Under the pieces are notes generated by a model, which saw only the letters and a list, made by a program, of their open reading frames with translations, was not told where the DNA came from and ran no database searches. Positions 12,665 through 23,060 of a stretch of DNA of 64,000 nt are shown here, piece by piece. The stretch comes from Eriocheir sinensis (Eukaryota > Arthropoda > Malacostraca > Decapoda > Varunidae), in contig NC_066516.1 of the NCBI RefSeq assembly GCF_024679095.1, forward strand, positions 5,803,813 through 5,867,812, given 5' to 3'. Numbering within the stretch: position 1 is the first letter of the stretch; every line of letters begins with the position of its first letter. A program made the translations under genes and the position numbers.

Positions 12665-15600
12665 AGGAAGAAGAGGTAAAGAGATAGACAGAGAGAAGAA
12701 ACGAGAAAATGAGACAGAAATACACACAAGGAAAGACAGACAAAAGAAAGCAACACACACACACAACTTACTTCTGCTTATGATCACCCAGCAGCATCCA
12801 TTCCAGCAGTCCAACGTAACCGCCTTCCATGACAAACCTCTCGTCCAGGCTGAAGGTGAACTTGTCCTGTGAGAAAGAGAGAGAGTGAGGGACCTTTACA
12901 CTACTCCTCCTTCTCCCTTACTTAACCCCCTGACTGCAGATTTCCTACAAGAAGACATCACCAAGTTACAGGAATGGAAAAAAAGTGGCTGCTATAGTTC
13001 AATGAAGAAAAATTTTAAGTCCTGCATCTTGGGAGGGATATCCAGCATACTAATACCACATGGGAAACAGCGAAACACTCCACTATCCACCACAGAGGCA
13101 GAGAAAGACCTTGGAGTGTATGTTACCAGGCTACCAGTGAAGGCCAAATCCGTGCCAATTGCGGCGCTGTTAATTTCCACTATCTTCTCTTCTTCCTGAC
13201 CACCTCTTCTCTTCCTCCTCATCTTTTCCTCCTCTCCTTCTCTTCCCTCTCTTCCTCCTCCTCACCTTCATGGCAGTCAGCACCCCTCTTCTCACCCCTT
13301 CACTGTCCCTCTCTCTTCTTCCATACCCTTCTTCCCTTCCTCCTCATCCATTCTTATCCCTTCCCTTCTCTCCCCACCCCCCTCCTCTTCCTCCTCCCTT
13401 ACCATTCCTCTGTTCTTCCTCCTCATCATCTCCTCTCACCTCTTTCCTTCCTCCTACCCCCCTCACCCCTTTCCTCTCTTCCTCCCTCTCTCCAAACCCC
13501 TCCCTTCTTCCTCACCACCCCTCTTCCCCTCCTCCCCTCCCCTTCACCTTCTTCACAGCGGTCATCACCCCCACATAGCCAGCGTAGTTGACGGACTCAT
13601 AGACAGTCTTGCCGTCGCGCTGCCACTCCTGCTGCACCACCAAGGGCTTGAGCAACTCCGCCACCTTCCACGTGTGCTCCTTGGGGTTCCACCTGCACGC
13701 AGATCACACACAGAGGGAAGGCAATAAGAGTAGAGGGATGAAAATAATAACAATAGGCGTGTGTGTGTGTATAGCCAGGGATGAAAACTAATGAAAGGTC
13801 ATCATCATCATTTCATCGACGCCTGCTCCTCGGAGCTCCCACCAGGGGATGGCCACGGCAGAAGAGCTTCCTACTTTCTCTATCCAGACACTCCCTCCTT
13901 GCCTGCTCAAAGTTTCTCAAGGATCTTTCCCCCCTCTCCCTAACATACTCTTGCACCCTATCTCTCCATTTCACTGGAGGTCGTCCTCTAGCATTCCCTC
14001 CCCCTATCTCACTCACATACACCCTTCTGGTCATCTTACTCTCCTCCATTCGCTCCATGTGGCCAAACCACTTTAAAGTCCGTTGCTTCACTTCTTCCAC
14101 CACTCCACTCCTTCCCTTCACCCCTGTGACACATTCCAAAATGCTCGTACACACTTCCATTACTCATTCCATCCATTCTATTCACACCACAAGCACTCCT
14201 CAAATAACACATTTCCACTGCCAGCACTCTAGACCTCTGACTTTCATTCCAGGCCCACGTTTCACTTGCATATGTGAGGGTTGGTACTATTATTGTATTT
14301 CTCAAATTCCTCTTTACCTCCATGCTCACACTTCTGCCATTCATGATTTGTCCCAAAGACCCTACCACCCTTCTTCCTTGCAATGCCCTTTCTCTTATCT
14401 CTCCCTCCATACCACCATGCTTACAAATAACTGATCCAAGGTATTTAAACTCATTGACCTCCTCCATTTCTCCACCATTCAAAATGATTTTGCATTCTTT
14501 TTCACATTCAATTCCCACTCTATATGGGCATACAAAATCTACAACCTCACTTCTTCGCTCACAAACCACCACTTTACTTTTGTTGACATTTACTTTCAGC
14601 TTTCTCCTTTTACAGACACTATCAAAAACACTGACCAAATTTTGTGAGTCACTTTCATTTTCTGCAATGAGCACTGTGTCACCAGCAAACAGTATCAAAT
14701 TCAGTACCCACTTCCTTTCCTCATCAAACATTCTTACTCCAACTTCCCCAACTTTGCCCTTCATTTCTCTAATAACACCATTCATATAAATATTGAACAA
14801 CCATGGTGACATGACGCACCCTTGTCTTAAGCCCACTTTTATCTCAAAATGTTCACTTGTTTCTCCAGTAATTTTGACACATGCAGATGCATCCTCATAG
14901 AAAGACTTTATTGCACTAAGCAGTTTTCCTCCCACACCATAAATCTTAAAAACATCCCACAATGCAATCCAGTCGACTCTCTCATAAGCTTTTTCCAAAT
15001 CCATGAAGGCAGCGTATAGTTTCTTTCCTTTTGCTATTATTTTTTCTACTACCATCCTGAAGACAAATATCTGATCCACACATCCCCTTCCCTTCCTGAA
15101 GCCTCCTTGTTCTTCACTGATTTTCTCTTCTGTAAGTCTTTGCACCCTCTCTATTATGACTTTTCCATATACTGAGTATACGGGCATACTCAGGAGACTT
15201 ATACCTCTATAGCTCCCACATTCCCCTCTCCTGCCCTTCCCCTTGTAAACTGGGACAATGATGGCTTTCGTCCAGTCTGCTGGCACCCCCCCCTCCCCCT
15301 CCCATGTTACTTCACATATCTTGACCATCCATTTAACGACTACACATTTCTGCTGTGATTCCATCAATTCCTGCTGCCTTTCCACTTTTTAATCTTTTTA
15401 TTGCCTGATTTACTTCTTCATATGTTATACTTCTTTCTTTACATACTCCTCCTCTACCTCTACTCAAAACTGCTGCTGTTACAGCTGCTGGATGTCCATC
15501 CTCAAAATTCATTAAGTTTTTTAAATATTCTCTCCATCTCTCTTCCACAGCTTGGGTGAGGGAGGGAGAATGAGACAGAGTAAGGGAGAGGAAAGGAGAG

Positions 15601-17435
15601 AGATAAGATGAGGGTGAGTGAGGGTGAAAGACAGTGAATGAGTGAGTGAGTGTGAGCAAGAGAAGATGAGAAAAAGGGTGAGAAAGACAGTGGATAAGGA
15701 ATGAAGGGAGAGAAAGGAGAGGTGGGAAAGAGCGGTACTTAGTGCGGTAGTACCGCATCACAAAAAAGTACCGCACTACCGCAAAATTTCTGAAAATACC
15801 GCACTAAAAAATCCTGCAGTACTTTGAAAACTCCCGAAGACGACATTTGCAGCGCGGCATGCTCACAGAATTATTATTATTATTTTTTTTTTTTTTACAG
15901 TGAATCGGACTCAATCAGTCAATTGGTATCAGTCATCAGAATCAGTGATTCAATCATTCTGACTTTTCAGTCATTGTTCAAAATTAAATACTAAATAGAC
16001 AGATTAAACTACTACACTGCGAGTCTTTTTTAACCTGCGCGGTGCCTCCGTGGTGCTGGCAGATTTTTCATTGTACTATTTTAAGCATGTTTCCTTTGTT
16101 TGGATAGCCAGGATAGGCACTGAAGTATTTTTTATTTTGACTACCGCTACCGCAGTACCACACTGGGAAAGATAAAAATGGGACCGCACTACCGCAACTG
16201 CACCACTCCGGAAAAAGTACCGCACTACCGCAACCACACTACTGATTTTTCAGTACCGCACCCACCTCTGAGAGAAAGTATAAGGGAGAGGAAGAGCGAG
16301 GGTGAAGGAAGGGAGGAAGGGAGATAGAGTGAGTGAGTGTGAGCAAGAGAAGATGAGGGAGAGGGTGAGAAAGACAGTGAATAAGGAACAAAAGAAGAGA
16401 AAGTATAAGGGAGAGGAAAAGAGAGAGAAAGTGAAGGAGAGGAAGAAGGAAGAAAGAGAAAGTGTGTGGGAGTGGAAATAGGAAAAAGAAGAGAAGTAAC
16501 AATGTAATGACCAACACCCACCCCAGGAAGAGGCCAAAGTCGAGGTTCCTTCCATGGTACAGCTTGCCGTTCGCGTCCTGTCCGATGATGGAGGTGCAGA
16601 ATGTGAACACCTCGTAGAAGATGTTGTACAGGGTCACCTCAGACACAAGTAGCCCCGATGCCTTGCTGATGCCCTCCACCTCCTCACGGTAAGGGGACGG
16701 CAGGGTGGTGGTGAGCTGGGAGGGGGAGGAAGGGTGTGGTGGAGGTAGTAGTAAGAGTATAAGGAGAGTATTAAGTAAGGAGTATATAAAAAATGACAAT
16801 AAGTATGACAATGATGATGATGGCTCTCGTGCTCACATGGTCCAGGTTGTTTATGACGACATTGAAGAGCCAATCGCCGAGCAGCCCACGAGTTAGGTTC
16901 CTCATGTCCGACACCAGGGCCCTCAGCTGTCAAGACCAAGAGAAAATAATAAATGATAAAAATGTAGAAGAAAGAGAGGAATGAGAGGGAGAAGAAAAGG
17001 GGGAAAGAGAGGGAGAATATAAAGGGATGGGGGAGAGAAGGGAAAGGGAGGGAGAAAATAAGGGGATGGGGGAGAAAAGGAATAGGGGAGAGAGGGGAAA
17101 GAAAGGGGGGAAGAGAAAAGTGAAAGGAAGGGAGAAAATAAGGGGATGAGGGAGAGAAGGGAGAGGGGAAAGAAAGGAGGGGAGAGAAGGGAAAGGGAGG
17201 GAGAAAATAAGGGGGTGGGGAAAGAAGGGAGAAGGGACAGAGGGGAAAGAAAGGGAGGAAGGGAAAAGGGGAGGATGGTGGGAATATCTACTACTGCCAG
17301 CTATACCTTTTTCCCCTTCTCTTCTCTCACTCCTGTCCCTCTTCCTCCTCCTCCTCCTCCTCTTCCTCACACTCCACTTCTCTCACTCCTCCTCATCTTC
17401 TTCTACTCCTTCCTCCCACTACTTACACAACCCCC

Positions 17436-17483
<48 letters not shown>

Positions 17484-20400
17484 TGGTCCCTCTTGTCGGT
17501 GATGAGCTGCGTCCACCTGTCCTGAGGCGCCAGATTCAGGTTGATCACATACTTGGGCACGGCAGCGCTGGGGGAGAGAAGGGGAGGTAAGGGGGAGGAG
17601 GTGATGGGGAGAGAGGGGTGATGGGTGGAATGATGGAGTGGGTGATGATGAGGGGGAGTGGAGTGGGGTGAGAGGGGAGTGGAAGGAAGTGAGGTGATGG
17701 GGGATGGAGGGGAATGAGGGGGGAGTGAAGAGAAGGGATGGAGATAGTGAGGGATTGTGAGGAGGAGGAGGAGGAGGAGGGGAGGAAGAAGTAGGAAAAG
17801 GAGAAGGAGGAAAAGGAAGAGGAGGAGAAGTAGGAAAAGGATTTACATAGATTTACATAGAAAATCAGACCACACAGACCCCATGGTCCAGACTAAGTGG
17901 TCTGTCCTTAAACCTAAGTGATTTTACATGAATCAGATGGCTCCAAAACGTTGCTTTTCTACTCTAGTTAATATTAAGTTCAAGGAAGTGACGGTCGAGC
18001 TTGTTTTTAAAGGAGTCAATTGTGTTACACTGGACCACTGATGGTGGGAGCTTATTCCATTCTCGCACTACAACGTTGGTGAAGAAAAATTTGGTGCAGT
18101 CTGAATTTACTTGTCTACATTTGAGTTTTGTGCCATTGTTCCTCATTTGCAAAGTGTCATCGATCATAAACAATTTTGTTCTGTCTACATTCGTGAAACC
18201 ATTAAGTATTTTAAAACATTCGATCAGTTTTCCTCGGAGGCGACGTTTCTCAAGAGAGAACATGTTAAGGGTGGAAAGCCTTTTTTCGTAGGATTTGTTG
18301 CACAAGGAAGGGATCATTTTTGTTGCTCGACGCTGAACACCTTCTAGTTTAGCAATGTCCTTTGCATGGTGGGGAGACCAAAACTGTACCGCATATTCCA
18401 AGTGGGGTCTGACTAAACTATTGTAAAGCGGAAGTATTACATCTTTATTCTGGAATAAAAAGTTTATTTTAATGAAGCCCAACATTCTGTTCGCTTTATT
18501 TGCTGCATCGATGCATTGATGTGAGAATTTGAGGTTTGACACGATTTTAATCCCCAGGTCCTTAACGCATTGAACGCTTGTGAGTTTAACGCCGCGCATT
18601 TCGTAATCGAACTTCTTATTTTTTGTTCCAACCTGAAGGACCAACACTTGTCTATGTTAAAGAGCATCTCCCATTTATCCGACCAAGCTGAAATTTTGTG
18701 CAAATCCTCTTGGAGGCTTTGCCTGTCTTCGTCAGTGAGAACCGAGTTACCAATCTTTGTGTCGTCTGCAAATTTACTGATACGATTATTGAGTCCAACA
18801 TCCACGTCGTTGATGTAAATAATGAAGAGCACTGGGCCAAGAACCGAGCCCTGAGGGACGCCACTAGTGACCGGCGCCCACTCTGAGTTAAATCCGTCAA
18901 TCACAACTCTTTGTTGTCGGTTGCTCAACCAATTCGCGATCCATTGGTTTACTTGACCGTCAATGCCTATTTGCTTTAATTTATAAAGTAATTTATGATG
19001 TGGGACTTTATCAAACGCTTTCTGGAAATCAAGATAGACTACATCCACTGATTTGGTTATGTCATAAATTGAGAAGAGATCGTTATAAAAGGTCAGTAGG
19101 TTTGACAGGCAGGATCTTTTGTTACGGAAGCCACGTTGTGAATCCCCAATTAATGAGTGGCTTTCGAGGTAACTCACAATTTTGTCTCTAATTATGCTCT
19201 CGAGTAGCTTACCTACAATTGAAGTTAGACTAATGGGTCGGTAGTTACCTGGTATTTTTTTGTCTCCTTTCTTAAAAATCGGTGTCACGTTAGCCTTTTT
19301 CCAATCCGAAGGGACGATGCCTTGTCGCAAGGACATATTGAATATTCTTTAAGCAGTATAGGATATACTGTCAGGTCCAGGACTTTTATTTGTTTTAAGT
19401 GAATGGAGAGCTTTAAGGACTTCATCGGTTGTTATTTCAAAATTAGGCAATGCATGCTCGAGATTTACAATAGTTGGTGTTGGTGGTAGCGAGAGTAAGA
19501 CTGTTAGTATTAAACACCGAGGAAAAGTAATTGTTTAAGAGGTTTGCAATGTGTTGGCTGTCAGTCACTAGTGCACCGTCGCTGTTTGTTAAAAGTCCAA
19601 TACCACTTTTGATCGCCTTTCTGTTGTTTATGTAACTGAAGAAAGATTTTGGATTATTTTTACAGTTGGCTGCAATATTTTCTTCATATCTACGCTTTGC
19701 CTGACCTACTAGTTTTTTTACTCGTCGCCTGGCATCGTTATAAAGTCTAATGTTTTCGGGCGTGCTTTGTTCTTTCTTTAACCTGTAAAACAATTTTCTC
19801 TCATTGACTGATTGTTTAATTTCGCTATTAAACCACGGTGGGCTTTTATTAGTGTTAATTCGCTTCTCGCACAAGGGGACGAATGTGTTCTGCTGAGTGA
19901 GTAAGTGATTTTTAAGGCTTAGCCAGGCTTCCTCTACGTTGCCGTCATCTGATAGTTGTATTTCTGTTAGTTTTTGTCGGATTTCTACGAAGTTAGCTCT
20001 TTTGAAATTGGGCACCTTTACTTTATTTTCAGTCACTGATGATTGAGCTTTAATGTCGACGCGCACTAATTTATGATCGCAAGAACTGAGGTGTTCTCCT
20101 ACCATGACATTACTGACTAGGTTATCTTGGGTGGTTATAACAAGGTCGAGTATGTTATTTTGTCGAGTTAAGGAGGAGGAGGACGAGGAGGAAAAGGAGG
20201 AGGAGGAGAAGGAAAAGGAGGAGGAGGAGAAGGAAAAGGTGGAGGAGGAAAAGGAAAAGGAGGAGGAGGAAAAGGAAAAGGAGGAGGAGAAGGAAGAGGA
20301 GGAGGAAAGTAAAGTAACAAATATATCAGAAAGGAAAGTTAAAGGGAGAGGAAAACAATAAAGCTGAAACTCATGAGTGCCCTAAAAAACAAAGACAAAA

Positions 20401-21567
20401 GGGAAGTAACATAACACATACAATAGAAATTAAATACTGTATATAGCAAGGAAGACAAAAAATATCACCACAACTGGAGGAAGAGGAGGAAGAGGAGGAA
20501 AGCAAACTAACAAATATATCAAAAAAGGAAAGATAATGAGGTAAAAAGAAAAGATACCCAAATATAAAAAGTAATCATATATAACTCAGTGCAATTACCC
20601 CAAAAGACACCGACAGCTCACCTTTTGTTAGGGGGGAAGGCATTCACCTCACAGCCCACGAACTGAAACGGAACAACGGCAATTACGTTTGTGGTGTGGG
20701 TGGGTGGGTGAGGAAGGGAGAGAGAAAGTAAGGGAGAGGAAAAGAGAGAAAGGGTGAGGGTGAGGGTGATAGTGAATGAGGAAGGGAGAAAGACAAAGTA
20801 AGGGAGAGGAAAGGAGAGAAAGGGATTGGGTGAGGGTGAAAGACAGTGAATGAGGAAGAGAGTGAGTGAGTGTGAGCAAGAGAAGATGAGGGAGGGTGTG
20901 ATGAGGGAGTTGCTGGACTAACTTAATGACTTACTTTTTTTATATAGAGAAGATAGCGACTCAACGGTGAAAATAGAAGAGGAAACAAAAATAAACCCAT
21001 AATGACACTGTTCCTGCAAATAGTGTTAGTAGAAGAGTTAGAAAGAGAGAGGTCACAGTCATTGGATCGATTGCCCCTTTCAGAAAACCCTCCCCAGCAA
21101 GGTCAGAGGTTAACCCAATAGCTGCAGGGATCATGTTTCTTAAAGGCCCCTCTAAGTGAGAAAAATGGGAAAAAATCATCACTCACGCAAACCATTCCAT
21201 AATATATATCAACGCATTTGTGATCAGGTTGTGCATCATCTACTTTGGGGGTTTATATCAAGGCAAAAATTTGGCCTGTCCCTGGTACATAGTAAAGCCA
21301 CAAATTTGGCCCATCACTACTACTGGGTTAAGTATTCGACAGATACAGTATAGCTCATTTCCTGTGTAAGGCAACAAGTATATGTGACTCATTTCCTGTA
21401 TGAGGCAATAAGTGCAGTGCGTTCCTCTCTCTCTAACCCTTTTATCTTTCCTTCTTTCCTACCTTTTCCTTCCCTTCCTCTCTTTTTCTCTCTCTCTAAC
21501 CTTTTTATTTTTCCTTCCTTCCTACCTTTTCCTTCCCTTCTTTCACTTTTCCCTGTATCCTGACACA

Positions 21568-21610
<43 letters not shown>

Positions 21611-21858
21611 ACAACCAAGTATAGCTGTATAATGTATAAAACCTGTATAACACAACTAGGAAAAATACACCCACATTCACATACACCCATCCACACCCAC
21701 ACCCACACTCACCCACACCTACACCCACCCTCACCCACACCCACACTCACAGGGCTTTTCTGCACCGTGACAGCCTCAGCAGCAGGGGCGGGGCTCAGCA
21801 TGCAGCACGTCAGCGCCAGCAGCATCAGGGAGGGCAGCAGCATTGTGTAGCCTTTCAT
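10084..21858 (-). CDS. ASAH1: Acid ceramidase-like lysosomal N-terminal nucleophile hydrolase, ten exons
   Basis: Minus-strand exons: 21858-21751, 20662-20622, 17567-17483, 16926-16837, 16715-16522, 13692-13548, 12866-12772, 11388-11259, 10659-10411, 10173-10084. They join in frame to 408 aa (human ASAH1 is 395). The family hydrolyses ceramide to sphingosine and fatty acid in the lysosome and self-cleaves to expose an N-terminal cysteine. Residues 1-27 form a hydrophobic signal peptide. The nucleophile is Cys148 in FTFCTSI; HGRNLDFG gives Arg164 and Asp167; TNYDQW gives Asn333; DDRRTP gives Arg346. The protein ends CDDPCWPW, like the vertebrate CPDPCIGW. All junctions are GT-AG. A seven-serine run (319-325) replaces a variable loop. 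The related NAAA amidase is less likely, because FLGW, DERF..GGY and VLSTRPVLNK follow ASAH1. Confidence 0.93.
10411..10659 (-). CDS. ASAH1: Acid ceramidase exon 9: active-site Asn/Arg and poly-Ser loop
   Basis: 83 codons, phase 0 at both ends. It carries GTIITRW, a serine run coded by TCC/TCT repeats, and then the conserved VETNYDQW and DDRRTP motifs of the active site. The donor is AAG|gtaagg and the acceptor is preceded by CTCACCTCACAG. The serine run lies between two conserved strands, so it probably sits in a surface loop. Confidence 0.92.
10775..11095 (+). mobile_element. Decayed CR1-like retrotransposon 3' fragment in ASAH1 intron 9
   Basis: Frames broken by stops retain YLDDEMMKKLI, RIQRTATKL, LRDLTYKERLKWLNLPTLEQRRER and WETGLTKLELR, which are the C-terminal region of CR1-like reverse transcriptases. 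The tail has two ACAGGTAAATACAAATAGG-like repeats. The closest relative in the window is the minus-strand copy at 35,085-36,645. Confidence 0.8.
11160..11258 (+). repeat. Dispersed repeat tail with (AAAT)n
   Basis: CCCTTGAGCCGTCTCCTTTG followed by poly-A/AAAT. A similar CCCTTGAGCTGCCTCCTGTC plus A-rich tail is at 55,668-55,720, with reverse versions at about 33,690-33,760 and 59,640-59,690. This suggests a SINE- or LINE-derived 3' end that directly abuts the donor of exon 8. Confidence 0.55.
11503..12045. repeat. ~155-160-bp tandem repeat in ASAH1 intron 7
   Basis: Four starts of GACTCTGAAAATTC-type sequence at 11503, 11658, 11818 and 11977 are followed each time by TATGCTTCCTTACTAATG and GAGGTCATTCTTTG. 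The three later copies are nearly identical, while the first has diverged. Confidence 0.9.
12170..12445 (-). mobile_element. tRNA-derived SINE in ASAH1 intron 7
   Basis: On the minus strand an A-box-like TTTGGCCGACTCGGTAAGG (12,350-12,332) is followed about 35 bases later by a B box GTCGCGGGTTCAATCCC (12,310-12,294). This is the spacing and sequence of an RNA polymerase III promoter of tRNA type. A non-tRNA body continues to about 12,170. It is not a functional tRNA, because no cloverleaf acceptor stem was found. Confidence 0.75.
12600..12662. repeat. (GA)n microsatellite in ASAH1 intron 7
   Basis: A GGA-rich stretch passes into a pure GA run at about 12,626-12,661, roughly 110 bases downstream of the exon 7 donor. 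Confidence 0.9.
12930..13165 (+). mobile_element. CR1-like reverse transcriptase fragment in ASAH1 intron 6
   Basis: A frame encodes FLQEDITKLQEW, GKQRNTPLSTTEAEKDLGV and related sequence, the thumb-side region of CR1-like polymerases. A reverse-oriented relative is split by an insertion at 25,485-25,547 and 27,960-28,135. Both ends are truncated. Confidence 0.75.
13200..13545. repeat. CT-rich stretch beside ASAH1 exon 6 donor
   Basis: Polypyrimidine made of CTTCCTCCTC and CCCCTCCTC motifs. On the minus strand it is purine-rich and directly follows the donor AAG|gtgaag of exon 6. No gene content. Confidence 0.75.
13806..15545 (-). mobile_element. RTE-clade non-LTR retrotransposon, 5' truncated and frameshifted
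   Basis: Minus-strand frames 15776-15333, 15385-14036 and 14160-13813 together hold the reverse transcriptase and C-terminal region: KAAGIDGITAEM, GVPADWTKAIIVPVYKGKG, YRGISLLSMP, QGGFRKGRGC, FMDLEKAYERVDW, GLRQGCVMSPWLFNIYM, then WFGHMERMEESKMTRRVYVS. This matches RTE-type elements, which end in a short microsatellite (here ATGATGATGATGA). Frameshifts occur near 15,345 and 14,150. The catalytic FADD box reads FAGD, so the polymerase is inactive. The endonuclease domain is missing. It sits antisense-free, on the same strand as ASAH1, in intron 5. Confidence 0.9.
15545..15716. repeat. GA/GTGAG-rich minisatellite, related copies at 16,271-16,480 and 20,695-20,900
   Basis: Segments such as GTGAGCAAGAGAAGATGAG and AGACAGTGAATGAG recur in three introns of the same gene, in the same orientation. 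Confidence 0.75.
15717..16270. mobile_element. hAT-like MITE rich in ACCGCA motifs, ASAH1 intron 5
   Basis: Both flanks carry the 8-base duplication AGAGAAAG (15,709-15,716 and 16,271-16,278). The ends GAGAGGTGGG and CCCACCTCTG are inverted copies, as in hAT elements. Inside, TACCGCACTACCGC and its complement occur repeatedly near both ends. No transposase is encoded. Confidence 0.87.
16271..16500. repeat. GA-rich minisatellite continuing after the MITE
   Basis: Repeats AAGTATAAGGGAGAGGAA and GTGAGCAAGAGAAGATGAG. It is the right half of the GA-rich array split by the hAT-like MITE. Confidence 0.75.
16522..16715 (-). CDS. ASAH1: Acid ceramidase exon 5: catalytic cysteine exon
   Basis: Sixty-four codons plus two bases. 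It contains the self-cleavage site and nucleophile (FCTSI), the NIFYEVFT helix and HGRNLDFGLFLG. The donor GG|gtgggt splits the tryptophan codon region so that exon 6 (G|TGG AAC) restores FLGWNP. Confidence 0.94.
16975..17280. repeat. GGGA-rich minisatellite in ASAH1 intron 3
   Basis: Repeats of GGGAGAAAATAAGGGGATG and GAGAAGGGAAAGGGAG alternate over about 300 bases. The rest of the intron to exon 3 (17,300-17,480) is CT-rich and ends in (CT)n at 17,438-17,480. Confidence 0.8.
17580..17838. repeat. GGGTGATGG/GGAGG-rich repeat in ASAH1 intron 2
   Basis: Purine-rich low-complexity sequence ending in GGAGGAGAAGTAGGAAAAGG, which is the 3' flank of the family A retrotransposon copy. Confidence 0.7.
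17839..20167 (-). mobile_element. CR1-like retrotransposon, family A copy 1 (longest minus-strand copy)
   Basis: Minus-strand frames at 20105-19443, 19336-18464 and 18647-17964 cover the end of an endonuclease (SCDHKLVRV), the linker, the reverse transcriptase and the C-terminus. RT motifs: NYRPISLTSIVGKLLE, RGFRNKRSC, VYLDFQKAFDKVPHHKLL, VTSGVPQGSVLGPVLF, FADDTKI. The catalytic FADD is intact, but a one-base deletion near 18,650 and stops near 19,350 break the ORF. The 3' UTR ends with tandem CTATGTAAAT. It lies between GGA-rich repeats in ASAH1 intron 2. The element encodes the enzymes for target-primed reverse transcription; this copy is 5' truncated. Confidence 0.92.
20168..20360. repeat. 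(GGA)n/GGAAAA purine repeat
   Basis: AGGAGGAGGA and GAAAAGGAGGAGG motifs directly flank the 5' end of the family A element. A smaller relative is at about 20,474-20,505. Confidence 0.85.
20695..20900. repeat. GA-rich minisatellite in ASAH1 intron 1
   Basis: Contains AGTAAGGGAGAGGAAAAGAG, GGGTGAGGGTGA and GTGAGCAAGAGAAGATGAG units shared with intron 5. Confidence 0.75.
21114..21327. mobile_element. Small TTAA-flanked MITE (piggyBac-like), ASAH1 intron 1
   Basis: TTAA at 21,110-21,113 and 21,328-21,331 flanks ends CCCAATAG and TACTGGG. The TIRs are short and imperfect, so the call rests mostly on the TTAA duplications and size. Confidence 0.6.
21570..21606. repeat. (CT)n microsatellite
   Basis: A pure CT run in ASAH1 intron 1, followed by a CACCCACAC-rich stretch to 21,750 that reaches the exon 1 donor. 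Confidence 0.9.
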
Positions 21859-21875
21859 TCTCTTGACTGACTGGT

Positions 21876-22620
21876 TTGAGCTTCTTGACAGACTGGCCTG
21901 AGCTTCTTGACAGACTGGCCTGGGGTTTCTATATACGTGGCAGTCTTCTTCGGTGGCTGTCAAGGGGTGTCAAGGTTCTTCTTCCTCTTCTTTTGGCTGT
22001 TTTAAGCTTGACTGTCTGGCCTCCGTTTCTGTATATGCGGATAGTGTTCTTTACTGTCCGTCAAGGTTATTATGCGCTGGTTTGAGCTTCTTGACAAACT
22101 AACTTGAGCTTCTTGACTGTCTGGCCTCAGCTTCTATATACTTGACAGTCTTCCTTGGTGGCTGTCAAGGTTACACGAATTAAGGATCAGCTGACCGTGA
22201 TTCCGCGAGGTGGTGAATCAGCTGGCTACTTCTTCTTCCTCTTCTTTTGGCTGATTGACAGTTTTGAGCTTCTTGACAGACTGCCTTGAGGTTCTTGACT
22301 GTCTTGCTTGAGTTTTTTATATACGTGGCAGTCTTCTTTGGTGGCTGTCAAGGATATTATACGCAAAATAAAAAGGATCGCCACTACTTCGCGTGGTGAA
22401 TCAGCTGGCCCCTTCTTCTTCCTCTTTTTTTGGCTGATTGACAAGTTTGAGCTTTTTGACAGACTGCCTTGAGGTTCTTGACTGTCTTGCCTGAGTTTTT
22501 ATACACGTGGCAGTCTTCTCCGGTGGCTGTCAAGGTTATTATGCGCAAAATAGGAAAGATCGCGAGGTGGTGAATCAGCTGGCGGGAGTGGGAACCAAAC
22601 AGCTGATAAAGACAGTTGAC
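21876..22620 (-). promoter_or_regulatory. Tandemly repeated probable core promoter upstream of ASAH1
   Basis: About four ~180-bp units lie directly upstream of the ASAH1 start codon. On the minus strand each holds GACTGCCACGTATATA (a TATA-like box) followed by GTCTGTCAAGAAGCTC repeats. The TATA-like motifs are near 21,935, 22,135, 22,320 and 22,500. The nearest is about 75 bases from the ATG, compatible with a short 5' UTR. A second shared segment, GAGGTGGTGAATCAGCTGG, recurs near 22,205, 22,390 and 22,565. Promoter function is inferred from position and sequence only. Confidence 0.5.
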
Positions 22621-22639
22621 AGTTACCGTATTAATTAAT

Positions 22640-23060
22640 CACATAATACAATGAAAACTTCTTCTAATCTCTCTCACCCCCATTCCACTATTAAACTCTT
22701 ATATTCTTCATTTTCTTTTTACCTCATTCCTTCCCCTCACTTAATTCTTTCTCTCTACCACTTTCCTCTTTCCTCACTCCACTATACACTAAGTCTTTTA
22801 CAATATGCCTTCACTTCTTTCTCTTCCTTTTTACCTCATTCCTTCCCCTCATTCCTTTCTCTCTCCTCTTCCTTCGTACACCACTTTTTTCCTCTTTCCC
22901 CATTCCCCTATATTACGTACACTTACTTTTCCTTCAATTCCTTTTTACTTCATTCCTTCCCCTCACTTCTTTCTCTCTCCTCTTCCTTCGCACACCACTT
23001 TTTTCCTCTTTCCTCACTCCCCAATATCCTTTTTTTACCTCATTTCTAATTCAAGCAACA
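22640..23060. repeat. CT-rich ~120-bp tandem repeat
   Basis: Units contain TACCTCATTCCTTCCCCTCA, then CTCTCCTCTTCCTTCG and CACCACTTTTTTCCTC, in two to three copies. No gene content. Confidence 0.75.
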
